Shown piece by piece: positions 45,231 through 54,707 of a DNA stretch of 64,000 nucleotides. The position numbers were made by a program, and so were the translations under genes. Source of the stretch: Perkinsus chesapeaki (Eukaryota; Perkinsozoa; Perkinsida; Perkinsidae); assembly GCA_013115145.1 (NCBI GenBank), contig JAAPAO010000107.1:8148-72147 (forward strand). The letters run 5' to 3'. The first letter of the stretch is position 1, and the number at the start of each line of letters is the position of its first letter. The notes below the pieces were generated by a model that was given only the letters and a program-made list of their open reading frames with translations, was not told the DNA's origin and did no database searches.

Positions 45231-45594
45231 TATGTGTTCGAAGGTGAACACAAGGAGCTCCTGCAGTGTAGGACCTACACCAGCACAAACCGCCTCATTT
45301 GGAAGGGTGACTTCGTAACAAGGCTTGCAGCTGTGGTCCCGCACTAGACGAACTCGGAGGCCATACATTCTACACATGTTGCTTTTTTCCTGGGCGAACG
45401 AGCCCCGCAACAACCCAATATAACGTGAGGTGGTGTCTACGGGAGGCGCCATAGTTAAACCTCCATTACAGCGCAAGGCGCGCACCCATGACGAAAAAGA
45501 AAACACAACGAAGCCTACTGACCAAGCTTGACAATGGAATAATTGTGGGTTCATATCCGTAAGTTGTTCAACAGAAGGTATTCTCTTTTCATAT

Positions 45595-46593
45595 ATGTTC
45601 CGTCTTCTCGTCAACCTCGGCTATTTCGCTGGTGCTCTGGCCATCAGACATACCGGAGAAAACATTAGCGGTATGGCAAACGGCCCCCCAGTGAACGACC
45701 CCCTCTATAAGAATCAGGCATCGTATTTAGAAGCGATTAACGTTCCCGCAGCGTGGAAGCGCTTGGCCTCGACCAAGGTGGCGAGAACGAGGGTCACAGT
45801 GGCTCTCATCGATACCGGTGTGAAACCAGACCATCCTGACCTAATTGCTAACCTTGTCAAGGGCTACAATGTTTATGATCATAGTGATAATACTGGCGAC
45901 CAGGAAGGACATGGTACCGAAATGGCTGGGATACTCGGTGCTACTATCAACAATAGAGAGGGAATAGCTGGCGTGATGGATCTTGTCAACATCTTTCCAA
46001 TATATGAAGGTATAACTGACACACCTCCAACTACCATAGCTGCCATAGACTATGTAATTCGTAACAGGAAATCCAAAGGCATCACCTTTATACTGATGGC
46101 GTCTTCGGATGAGACGATTGAACCGGCGGTAGTAAGCAAGATTAAAGAAGCTGATAAAGCAGGAATACTTATGATTGTCACTGCCGGAAATAAGGGCAAG
46201 AATATTACCACCGAGAAAACCTTCCCATGCTCTCTAACTGAGCAACTGAGTGGAGTGTTGTGTGTGGCGGCCACAGAGCAGTCGAAAATGCAGCTGCCTT
46301 ACTTCTCGAACTTCGCTAGCTACGTTGACATTGCTGCACCTGGTGTTAATATTATGACTACTGGCAACGACGTCAATTACAAAACTATGCCAGGCACATC
46401 TCCAGCGGCTGGAATTGTTGCCGGTGTGGCTGCTATGCTCTACAGCGTTGCTCCTAAGCTAACCCCTGCTGATGTTGAGAAGATTCTTAAGGACACTTCG
46501 CGAAAAGGTCTCAAAGATTCCAAAGGGAAGACGACTCTTGCATTTGGACGAGTTGACGCCGACAAGGCCGTAGCGAAGCTGATTCCTAGATAG
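45595..46593 (+). CDS. Secreted subtilisin-like serine protease (S8), copy 4
   Basis: Single exon, 332 codons. Signal peptide MFRLLVNLGYFAGALA, then NDPLYKNQASYL. The triad is Asp73 in ALIDTGVKPDHPDL, His106 in EGHGTEMAG, and Ser at about 270 in PGTSPAAGIVAG; the oxyanion Asn is in VTAGNKGKNI. Four Cys near residues 205-225 are shared with the paralogues (PCSLTEQLSGVLC), a probable disulphide. No I9 propeptide. Orientation is opposite to copies 1-3. The 5' flank has a decayed duplicate 400-700 bp upstream. Confidence 0.93.
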   Translation: MFRLLVNLGYFAGALAIRHTGENISGMANGPPVNDPLYKNQASYLEAINVPAAWKRLASTKVARTRVTVALIDTGVKPDHPDLIANLVKGYNVYDHSDNTGDQEGHGTEMAGILGATINNREGIAGVMDLVNIFPIYEGITDTPPTTIAAIDYVIRNRKSKGITFILMASSDETIEPAVVSKIKEADKAGILMIVTAGNKGKNITTEKTFPCSLTEQLSGVLCVAATEQSKMQLPYFSNFASYVDIAAPGVNIMTTGNDVNYKTMPGTSPAAGIVAGVAAMLYSVAPKLTPADVEKILKDTSRKGLKDSKGKTTLAFGRVDADKAVAKLIPR

Positions 46594-47440
46594 TTCTGAC
46601 ATCTGTGAGATGATGCTATATATCGGTATTGAAAGCTATCACATCTTGATGACACTTGGGTGTTCTTTAGTCTAAGCTCTTGGATTGTATCTTGGGCTTC
46701 ATAAACTTTTCGTTCGGTTCGCGCCTTGTTGATCTTGTATATCTTTCGAAAGTTTTGTTATATCACAGCAGAGCCGAGTTCATCACAAGTATTCATTATG
46801 GGCGATTCATCTTGCTGAGGAAGAGATGCAGTTCAATACTACTCGCGCTCGAGGACTAACCTTTTCATCCCTCTTGGATTCAGCATAGAGTGCTGTTCAG
46901 CATTCTTGTGGCTAACACGTTCCATGCGATCTCCTTAGGCGGAGACTCGGAGTTATATTGGTGAAACACATGAGAAACGTGCCCGAAGCTTATCACGTTT
47001 GAAAGGCATCATGAATAGTTCTATACCTTCGTAGGCATTGTAAAATAGGATAGGATCGAATTGACTAGCCAGTCAATGCGCGTTTGCCGACTGGCATTCA
47101 CTGAGAGGGTTCTGTCCTAACACCGCATTCGTTACTTTATGTCACGTTGCTGTGGACAAGTGCGACCATGACATCGTGTAGAGGGAGCACTTGTGGACGG
47201 AGGGGAGGCATGACATCAGGATACATGGCAATCTGGCATCGCGGCTTGTCCGGAGACAGTCGAACACAATTTGTGTCAGGCAGAGCGAGAGGCTAGGCAC
47301 TTTACAAGTGACGTTTCTATCACAGACTATCGCTGGGATAAGAAGAAAGTCACATTAGTGACGAGGTTGCCGACAATACCTCCTCGTGTGTGTGTTTATA
47401 GTCCAATGGCGAAGAGGGCTTAGTTAGACTATCCATACTA
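46594..47440. other. Intergenic region
   Basis: No coding frame, RNA gene or repeat array recognised. A short imperfect inverted repeat (TAGCCAGTC / GACTGGC) occurs at about 47065-47095. Confidence 0.4.
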
Positions 47441-47441
47441 T

Positions 47442-47914
47442 GTGCAGATTCCGAACAAGAGCTCAATACCTATACTAATCACTGTATGGTTCACTCAAAG
47501 GACTGCAACTAGTATCAACTTGACACTGTCAAGAGACCCTACTACCTCTGCGGAGGCGCCCAAGTCGCGCCGTCTGTTCAAGGTTCCTCGCGGCTTCTTC
47601 CACCTTTTAGACGCTTCACCACTTGGGACCGAGCCCGAAAACATCTTGCCCTATCTTGGAGTGTCTGACGGTAAGCGCATGAACTCTTCACAGTCGCATT
47701 ATCAGGGCCACCCGAGTCATCATCTGTCATTACTCGACGCATAGATGACGGCTACGTCTCCTTCTTTGGAATCTTCTTCCACCGCGCGCCGAACGGGACA
47801 CGTTACCCGGGGCAGTGCCTTTTATCATGCAGAATATGTGACGGGTGTAGCCGGGCAAGTTACGGCATTTCTTATATGTTATCCAGCTTCGTACGCTCTT
47901 GTACCGACATGACG
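47442..47914 (+). CDS. Possible small two-exon hypothetical protein
   Basis: One coding-like stretch (RRLFKVPRGFFHLLDASPLG and PYLGVSDG) ends at a GTAAGC donor near 47673. A second (DDGYVSFFGIFFHRAPNG, followed by a Cys-rich tail) could start after the AG at 47743 and reach a stop near 47912. Joining is plausible but unproven, and the 5' end was not found. No family recognised; it may be a gene remnant. Confidence 0.25.
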
Positions 47915-48077
47915 TAATTAATGCAGAAAAGATGGTAGTTACGCCACTTCCTACGGGAAGTTACTCTCCCCTAAAATGCCATCCAAGGAGCACCATCAAT
48001 GTGACGCCCTCCACTGCCGATAAGCACTGACAATCAACGCAGCTCTGCGAGCCCTTCCACCTCTCCGGCTACATAAT

Positions 48078-49097
48078 ATGCATCGACGCTTGACACTTCT
48101 CTTATTCGTCAGGTCGATGATGACGACTAGAACCCCAAGCGAAGATCAGAGCGGCACAGCAGGCGGCCCTCCTGTGACTGACCCTTTTTATTTCGAGCAG
48201 GCGCCATACTTGAAGCCCATTAATGTTCCGGGTGCGTGGGAACTTCTTACTTCTACTAGAGTGAAGAGAAAGAGGGTCACAGTCGCTCATATCGATACCG
48301 GAGTGAAGATTCCGGTGCATCCTGACCTGCGTACAAACCTTGTTACGGGTTATAATGTTATCGATCATAGCACCAACACCGCTGACAAGGTTGGGCATGG
48401 TACGCGTATGGCTGGTATACTTGGTGCTACTATTAACAACTCTGTCGGTATAGCTGGTGTGATGGACCTTGTCAACATCATGCCCATTTCTCTCGAAGAT
48501 CAATATGAGGCACGTCGCCAATCTGAGGCCATCGATTATATTATTAGGAACAAAGAATCGAAGAACATCAAAGTAATTCTTATGCCCATCTCATTCAGCA
48601 TCACCACTCAGGAGTTGGCGAACAAGGTCAACGAGGCCGCTCAGGCAGGAATACTCATGGTCTTCACCGCTGGAAACCAAGGCAGAAATATCACTGAAGC
48701 GGGGATGTACCCGTGCTCTTACACTCAGTCGGTGGAAGGTATTCTATGCGTTGCTGCAACGGGGCGGTCGAATATGAATTTGATCCGCGACTCAAACTTC
48801 GCTGACTATGTGGACATCGCTGCGCCTGGTACTGATATAGCAACTACGGGCTTCTTGCGTCCTTACGAAGCATCGGAGGGAACTTCTCCAGCATCTGCTA
48901 TCATTGCTGGTGTAGCTGCTATGCTCTACAGTCTTGCCCCTGATCTAACTCCTGTCGATGTCAAGAAGATCATCAAGGATACTTCTAAAAAAGGCGTCAA
49001 AAATGCTCAGGGAAAGCCCGTTCGGTTCGGGCGAGTCGATGCCGCCAAGGCTGTAGCTAAGCTGATCCCGAAACGCGCAAGGGCCGTTGCACACTAA
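48078..49097 (+). CDS. Secreted subtilisin-like serine protease (S8), copy 5
   Basis: Single exon, 339 codons. Signal peptide MHRRLTLLLFVRSMM (weaker than in the paralogues, perhaps a less efficient leader), then the conserved TDPFYFEQAPYL. The triad is Asp in AHIDTGVKIPVHPDL, which carries a two-residue insertion before HPDL, His in VGHGTRMAG and Ser in EGTSPASAIIAG; the oxyanion Asn is in FTAGNQGRNI. The basic C-terminal extension (PKRARAVAH) is longer than in other copies. Same orientation as copy 4, so the two form a tandem pair separated by 1.5 kb. Confidence 0.92.
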   Translation: MHRRLTLLLFVRSMMTTRTPSEDQSGTAGGPPVTDPFYFEQAPYLKPINVPGAWELLTSTRVKRKRVTVAHIDTGVKIPVHPDLRTNLVTGYNVIDHSTNTADKVGHGTRMAGILGATINNSVGIAGVMDLVNIMPISLEDQYEARRQSEAIDYIIRNKESKNIKVILMPISFSITTQELANKVNEAAQAGILMVFTAGNQGRNITEAGMYPCSYTQSVEGILCVAATGRSNMNLIRDSNFADYVDIAAPGTDIATTGFLRPYEASEGTSPASAIIAGVAAMLYSLAPDLTPVDVKKIIKDTSKKGVKNAQGKPVRFGRVDAAKAVAKLIPKRARAVAH

Positions 49098-50164
49098 ATC
49101 ATCAGTGCAGGCGGTCGTGGTGAAAGTTTTTCAGCCAACAAGCCTCAGCTCTTCACCGAGGTTCTTCTACAATTCTTTCGACGTGACAGTGACACGTCAT
49201 TCGCTGCCAGCGAGTCGCTGGAAGTGACCTTCGGTAGGGGTTATGTTATTAATGCTCCGAGATTGAGGCTCATCAGGCGTTTAGTTCCGTCTCTCGTTGT
49301 CCTATATCAAGCTCGTCCTCTAATGAATGTTGAGTTGCACTCCAATGCGATCTAGAGCTAAGTTAACCACGTACTTCGGCAAAGCCAAATGGCAGATCTG
49401 ACTGACAGATGAGACTTAACTCAATGAGACTCTCAAACTAACTGAATTGAGACTTAACTGAATCGATGGTAGTGGTATTCACGATCTCTGCGACGTTGGG
49501 CTAGTCAACGTGCTCCAACCCGCACGATAAATGATAAGCGCCAGTAGATAAAGCCTTCCGCTCCACCTTGCCGTGAGACAAAACTGCTACTTGAGGATAC
49601 GAGATCAATCATCATTGAACACCCTCAAAAAAGCAACTTCTCTCGAGCGAAGTTCCTCGTAAGCTAAGTTCGTTGGTAAGTGTATCATCATTTATTGTAC
49701 GGTTCAATTTGTACCACATGTCTGTACTATAGTACTATGTAAGTTCATTCGAGGCATTAAATGATGCGTCACTGCGAACTCAGTTCATCAAGATAGCGAT
49801 ACGGCATTAAAGCCGCCGTGAAATATCTAAGTTATCGCCGCTCCTCGGCTGAGCGTGTTTACCTTGGACGTATGGGCTATACACCCAAGATCAACAATAC
49901 TGTAATACAGTATAGCAGTTGGTAACTAATGACAAAACTTTTCATGGACTTTTCGTATAGCTCAAACACTTCCGTCAGGACGCTTCAGATACAAGTTGTA
50001 TCATACAACCTGCTCGGTGCATCACCGGACTGAAGTTGCCACCGAAGACACACCAGCAGTCGATAAAAACGGCTGAAAAATAAATGGAAAATACCGAAAT
50101 AGGATACCACTATGTTTTGCTCAAGTAGGTTATCACTCGATATATTATTATGCAGATAATAGAG
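49098..50164. other. Convergent intergenic region between subtilase copies 5 and 6
   Basis: No coding frame. At about 49405-49465 a short degenerate direct repeat (GAGACTTAACT-AAT and variants) appears three times. Nothing else seen. Confidence 0.45.
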
Positions 50165-51181
50165 CTATCTTGATAGCAGCTTCGCCACAGCCGCGTCAGC
50201 ATCAACCAAGCCGAATTTTAGAGTGTCCTTTGGAGTGCGTTTGATACCCTGTCTGGAAGTATCCTTGATAATTCTCTCCACAGCAACAGGAGATAGATAT
50301 GGGTTAAAGCTGTAGAGCATTGCAGCCACGCCAGCAATGATAGCGGATGCTGGTGACGTTCCATAACAGCTGCCATACCGCATAGGAAGCAAAGTTGTTG
50401 CAACTGCTGCACCAGGTGCTGCAATGTCCACGTAATCTGCATAGTTAGAAAACGATGCCAGCTTCATCTCAGTGTTCTCTGTCGCGGCAACACACAACAT
50501 TCCCGGTAGTCGCTTTGTGAGAGCGCACGGGTATTTTTTATTTCTCGTGATATCCTCGCCTCCATTTCCTGCAGTTACGATGACGAGCATTCCCGCTGCT
50601 ACGGCTTGCTTGATTTTTTCCTGCACCTTTTGTTTCCGATTGAAGCCGGAAATAGCCATTAGAATTATTCTGATGCCCTTTGCATTCTTGTTGCGAATGG
50701 CGTAATCTATGCCGTTGGCTTCGGTTTCTTCAGTGAAGGTTTCTTCCAAACAGACAGGCATGATGTTGATAAGGTCCGTAACACCAGCAATACCGATAGA
50801 GTTATTAGTAGTAGCACCCAAGACGCCAGCCATAAGTGTACCATGCCCATGCTTGTCAGCTGTCTTAGTAGTATTCCTTATGACATTATAACCCTCGATA
50901 AGATTGCCGACTAGGTCAGGATGGTCCGGTTCAACTCCTGTATCGACAAGAGCTACGGTAACCTTTCTCCGTACCACTGGGGCCGAAGCCATACGCCGCC
51001 ATGCTGCTGGTACACCAGCGAATTCTAAGTATGGTTCTTGAAGCCTGTAGTGAGGGTCATTTACGGGAGGGTCATTCCCGATTTCTGCTGCATCCCCCTC
51101 TGCTTGCCTAATAGTCACCGTTGGGGAGATTAAGTAGACCACGATGAGGGAGCAAGGCCGCATAATGAAGGAAGTGATCAA
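50165..51181 (-). CDS. Secreted subtilisin-like serine protease (S8), copy 6
   Basis: Single exon, up to 338 codons. The Met at residue 7 (MRPCSLIVVYLISPTVTI) gives a cleaner signal peptide and may be the true start. The NDPHYRLQEPYL segment precedes the core. The triad is Asp in ALVDTGVEPDHPDL, His in HGHGTLMAG and Ser in YGTSPASAIIAG; the oxyanion Asn is in VTAGNGGEDI. It lacks an I9 propeptide like its relatives. Its pro-region and RQAEG junction are closest to copy 3, so it may derive from the minus-strand subgroup. Confidence 0.92.
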   Translation of the reverse strand: MITSFIMRPCSLIVVYLISPTVTIRQAEGDAAEIGNDPPVNDPHYRLQEPYLEFAGVPAAWRRMASAPVVRRKVTVALVDTGVEPDHPDLVGNLIEGYNVIRNTTKTADKHGHGTLMAGVLGATTNNSIGIAGVTDLINIMPVCLEETFTEETEANGIDYAIRNKNAKGIRIILMAISGFNRKQKVQEKIKQAVAAGMLVIVTAGNGGEDITRNKKYPCALTKRLPGMLCVAATENTEMKLASFSNYADYVDIAAPGAAVATTLLPMRYGSCYGTSPASAIIAGVAAMLYSFNPYLSPVAVERIIKDTSRQGIKRTPKDTLKFGLVDADAAVAKLLSR

Positions 51182-52273
51182 GGTGGGCCAATATGTCCTC
51201 TTCGCCCCATGATGGAGCTCCCGCGGTGGAGACCGGGGCCGGTAAATCGCATTGTGGTGAAGGTAAATCTCTAGGATAGCAGCTGTGAGGACGATGCGTG
51301 GTATGCACCTGCAAACCTTTGCATCCTACTAGCAGTCACTCCACTATGGAGCTGTCATACAAGTGTTCTCATCTATAGTGATGAGAACTGCTTTAATATG
51401 TCCCGGTTTCATCGTGTTGTTAGACCAGTTTATTTGCGCTGATGGAAGTCTTTATGCTCCAGCGGGATTTACCAGCTCAGTTCTACCGTAATTGACTCGA
51501 ATATTGTTGATTGTGCACGCCTTTTGTCGGCCGTCCGTCCGCGGCAGGGTGAGCTCTTCCCGATAAGCACTTTGCGGCACTCGCGAAGCCGAAGATCAAA
51601 GCCTCTGTGGCCGACTAACTAGATGACGTATTCAGGGAGCAGAATCGTGCGAAGGATCTGCACAACATAGGTCTAAGCAAAGTACATCAATAACGGTTGA
51701 GTTAACCGTGTTGTTGACCATCCAGATGCCTTTGCGGTTGACTTGTATAGAACGAGCGTCGAGTTTTTTACAAGTCCTCATTACCAGTGAGCTAATAACA
51801 GTGACGCATCTGGCCCAGGAGGAGACGGTGCAGTTCTACTGGTGCTTCATAACTAACCTTCTGATCGCTCCAAGAATCAGCGCAGAACACCTTGAAGCAC
51901 TAACTAGCATGCTTATGGCTCGCAGGACATCTTTTTTGAATTCCATAGGCAAATAACCGAAATTTAAATTGTTCACGCACTTGTTTCGGTCCATCGGAAA
52001 CGTAGAGGAAACGGATGTGAGGCGTACACGCCACGTACTACGTGAAGGCATTCACCGGTTCGAATAGAACGGAACCGTGAATGCTATGCTTAAGCAAGGA
52101 TACCAGTGCCTCCATCTGAAGAGTGATTAACGTGTGATCTACTGTACCATGGCATAGATTGATCTAGCTTTTCGTTACAATGATGCACTCTCTAGCGAAG
52201 AGCTCTCCCAAAGAGCCACGTACGAATGAAACTCCGCAGCAGGTAGGCTCAGAAGATAGTTTGTCAGTGTTCT
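51182..52273. other. Intergenic region with unassigned exon-like piece
   Basis: A plus-strand frame at 51708-51956 (ending AEHLEALTSMLMARRTSFLNS) looks partly coding, but I found no partners for it. No repeats or RNA genes recognised. Confidence 0.3.
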
Positions 52274-53184
52274 ATGGCAGATCAGGTATCCTCCACCACA
52301 TCCAATGAACCTCACTCCTGGCTTTCCTTGGCTATACTACTTTGGCTCGATCATGCCTACACGGGCATTTATGCGGTTGCTACTGGATGCCTCCTTGTTT
52401 ACAAAAAAATCGACCGCGAGTAATTCATGATCCCGTCGTGGCGGCCTTGGAGCCTTGATGCTTGCTGCCAGGTCTCCGAACGATGGGACCTTCTTTCTTG
52501 AACTAATTCTGGCCCTAGTGGTGTATCCTGCCACGGAGCTTCTTCGGCTCCACTGGGGTAAGCGAGCGTTAACTGGTAAATAGAAGAAGCTTCAGCTAGA
52601 AGCACTTTCTGGTCATGAGTCCTTCTATACCGGCGGTTTTGACGGGTCTCTCTTCATCGCGGCCTTTTAGGTTCTGTTGCCAACCTCATCGAATCTCCAT
52701 TTACAACATGCACAGCTAATCTATGTGGTGTAGTTACAAGCTTGGTAGTTGGATACTTTATAAGGCACCAATTCTTTATGTGAGGAAAATGCTCGCCGGG
52801 TTCACTGTCATTGCGCAAGCCGTAGAAGCTTACCTAGCTCAATGCCGGCTTTGAGAAATTCAATCGCGGCGCTGTAGGCGATCACGCTGATCGGTTTATG
52901 TAATCGTAATGCGTTCGTTACAAGCCAGGTTTGACTCTCTCAGATTGGACGTGGATGTTATCCTAGGCTCGATAGCTTTAAGCTTAGCTGCAGCTGAGCT
53001 GCTCTTGGCCGTAATCACTGGATTCATCTTTTCTACGGTGCACTACAGCGAGTACTCCGAACTGCTTTCTCCATTTTCAAACTTCTTCCTCAGGTATGGG
53101 AAGACTGGACCGATCCTCGTGACCCTTTCGGCAGCCCTCATGCTTGGCGCCATGATTGTGATTGTATCTTTTGGTTCTGACTAA
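52274..53184 (+). CDS. TMEM17/TMEM80/TMEM216-family membrane protein, four exons
   Basis: Exons 52274-52419, 52472-52575, 52671-52779 and 52929-53184 join in consistent phase (2, 1, 2) to a 204-residue protein. Four hydrophobic helices: WLSLAILLWLDHAYTGIYAV, FLELILALVVYPATELLRL, LCGVVTSLVVGYFI and VILGSIALSLAAAELLLAVI. The segment ELLRLHWGKRALTGS matches the family pattern of a helix ending RL-x-G-x-NL, and HQFFMFDSLRLDVD matches the late LQ-yvLrlDvi pattern. In ciliated eukaryotes these proteins form part of the transition-zone gate (B9/Tectonic module). That fits the KAP3 gene elsewhere in the window. Assignment rests on pattern, not a search. Confidence 0.62.
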
Positions 53185-53498
53185 CTTTATTCCTCTTGTG
53201 TTAGTTATGAGTTCTCTGGGCACCAAACGCTAAGTCTGATAGTCGCACAGAGGCCTTCAGTTCTGTTAGCGGATCCTGCCTGCAGTAGGATCTCTTGACA
53301 CTGGCTATAACCCCTTCGGTGAACAGTATAGTGGCAATCGCAGTATCAGTGTAAATCACTGTCGGCGAGCACACACAGATTGGTGAATCCAAGCAAGTTA
53401 ATTTGTTTTATGAGCTCCCAAGCACGTTCAACCTGATAGTCGTTATATCTCTGCCGCCGCACTGCAATACTCAATAATAGCAACTCAAAAAGAAACCT

Positions 53499-54707
53499 TC
53501 ATCCATTCGCGTCGTCACGGCGGTGCTGGAGTTCCAGTAAAGCATCTTTCCTGCACCGCGCGCATCTGCAAATGAAACCGTAGGCCTTCTTCAACTTGGA
53601 TTGCCGCACGGCAAGCGGCAGGTGTTCGTCAATGTAGCTCTGGAGTACCTCTTCGCCTGCTCGGAGTTCGGCCAGTGCCGTCACTTGCAGAGCCCTCGAG
53701 CTTCCAAAAGATGCCTCGGCATTCGGCGAGCAAGAATGATTAGTTAGCGCCACGCCCCGGTACAGACCGGAGCCGAGGAACTCGGGGAATGGTGTGAGGC
53801 TAGGAGCGTTCTCGTCGTCGTAGGGAACCAGCCTTCGTACTAAGTTCACAAGCCGGGACCACTCTGAGCTTTGTTGAAGAGCTTGGCCGTGTGGACACTG
53901 ACCTGCTACTCGAAGTAGGTGAAGTGAGAAATGGTCATAGTTAATGAGCATGTCGTTAACTTCGAAGACTCTTAGCAATCGAGCGTACTGGTCAATCGTA
54001 AATTCATCGCGCAACTCAGCTAGTTCCGTCTCTGGTATAAGCTTCAAAATGAGCTCATGAGACCGCCGGATGCCCTCATCGATTTCGCCTCGCACGGGGC
54101 CAATAGCAAAGCAAATGAACTCTGAAAGGGCCCGTTCAGCCGTCCAGCTAAACGTCTGCATTCGGTCTGCCATTACAGAGACCGCTTTCGCAGCCAACAA
54201 GAAGAACTCGTTGTGTTCCAATGCCAAAGTTTGTAGTTCATGACGGACCTTCGGATTGGAGCATAGTCGACCATGTGCTGGTTGGTCTAACCGCTGACAG
54301 TCTTCACTGCAGTACTGTGATTGGCCACACTTGCAGGGTAAGCCTGTGGGGTTTTGCTGCAAAGAGTCCAGCCAGACGATGTCGGGCACTATAGCGGGAA
54401 AGTCCTCCGCGAGCGACATGTCCTTCAGATCCAGAACGTGGTCAAAAGCATCGGCAAGGCCCCCAACGCTACAGAGGCAGTGCTCACAGCAGATCGCTCC
54501 ACTGTAACGAGAGTAAGCAAACTGCATGGCCACGAGGGGATAGCTGTCCTCGTAGATGATGTCTCCCTTAGCGACCTCAGTTCGTGTGAAGATGCCTAGG
54601 CCGTGACAAACGGTTGATGTGCCGAGTGAAAGAGGTTCGTAGCTTTTAGGATGTTTTCTTTGCCACTCTTTGAAAAGATCGGACAGATCTTCGTGCTTCA
54701 TCATCAA
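53499..54707 (-). CDS. SET/MYND-domain protein methyltransferase, SMYD-like
   Basis: Single exon, 402 codons. SET domain in two parts around a zinc module: N-SET at about 28-55 (HGLGIFTRTEVAKGD), Cys clusters (CEHCLCSVG and CKCGQSQYCSEDCQRLDQ, the latter MYND-like), a helical insert, then the catalytic end NHSCSPNAEAS with GEEVLQSYID, and the post-SET CRCARC. SMYD enzymes use S-adenosylmethionine to methylate lysines of histones or other proteins; the split-SET layout and cysteine-rich post-SET are closest to SMYD5-type proteins, but I cannot assign an orthologue. No membrane or signal segment. The start Met is preceded by another Met, so the exact start is ambiguous by one codon. Confidence 0.85.
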   Translation of the reverse strand: MMMKHEDLSDLFKEWQRKHPKSYEPLSLGTSTVCHGLGIFTRTEVAKGDIIYEDSYPLVAMQFAYSRYSGAICCEHCLCSVGGLADAFDHVLDLKDMSLAEDFPAIVPDIVWLDSLQQNPTGLPCKCGQSQYCSEDCQRLDQPAHGRLCSNPKVRHELQTLALEHNEFFLLAAKAVSVMADRMQTFSWTAERALSEFICFAIGPVRGEIDEGIRRSHELILKLIPETELAELRDEFTIDQYARLLRVFEVNDMLINYDHFSLHLLRVAGQCPHGQALQQSSEWSRLVNLVRRLVPYDDENAPSLTPFPEFLGSGLYRGVALTNHSCSPNAEASFGSSRALQVTALAELRAGEEVLQSYIDEHLPLAVRQSKLKKAYGFICRCARCRKDALLELQHRRDDANG

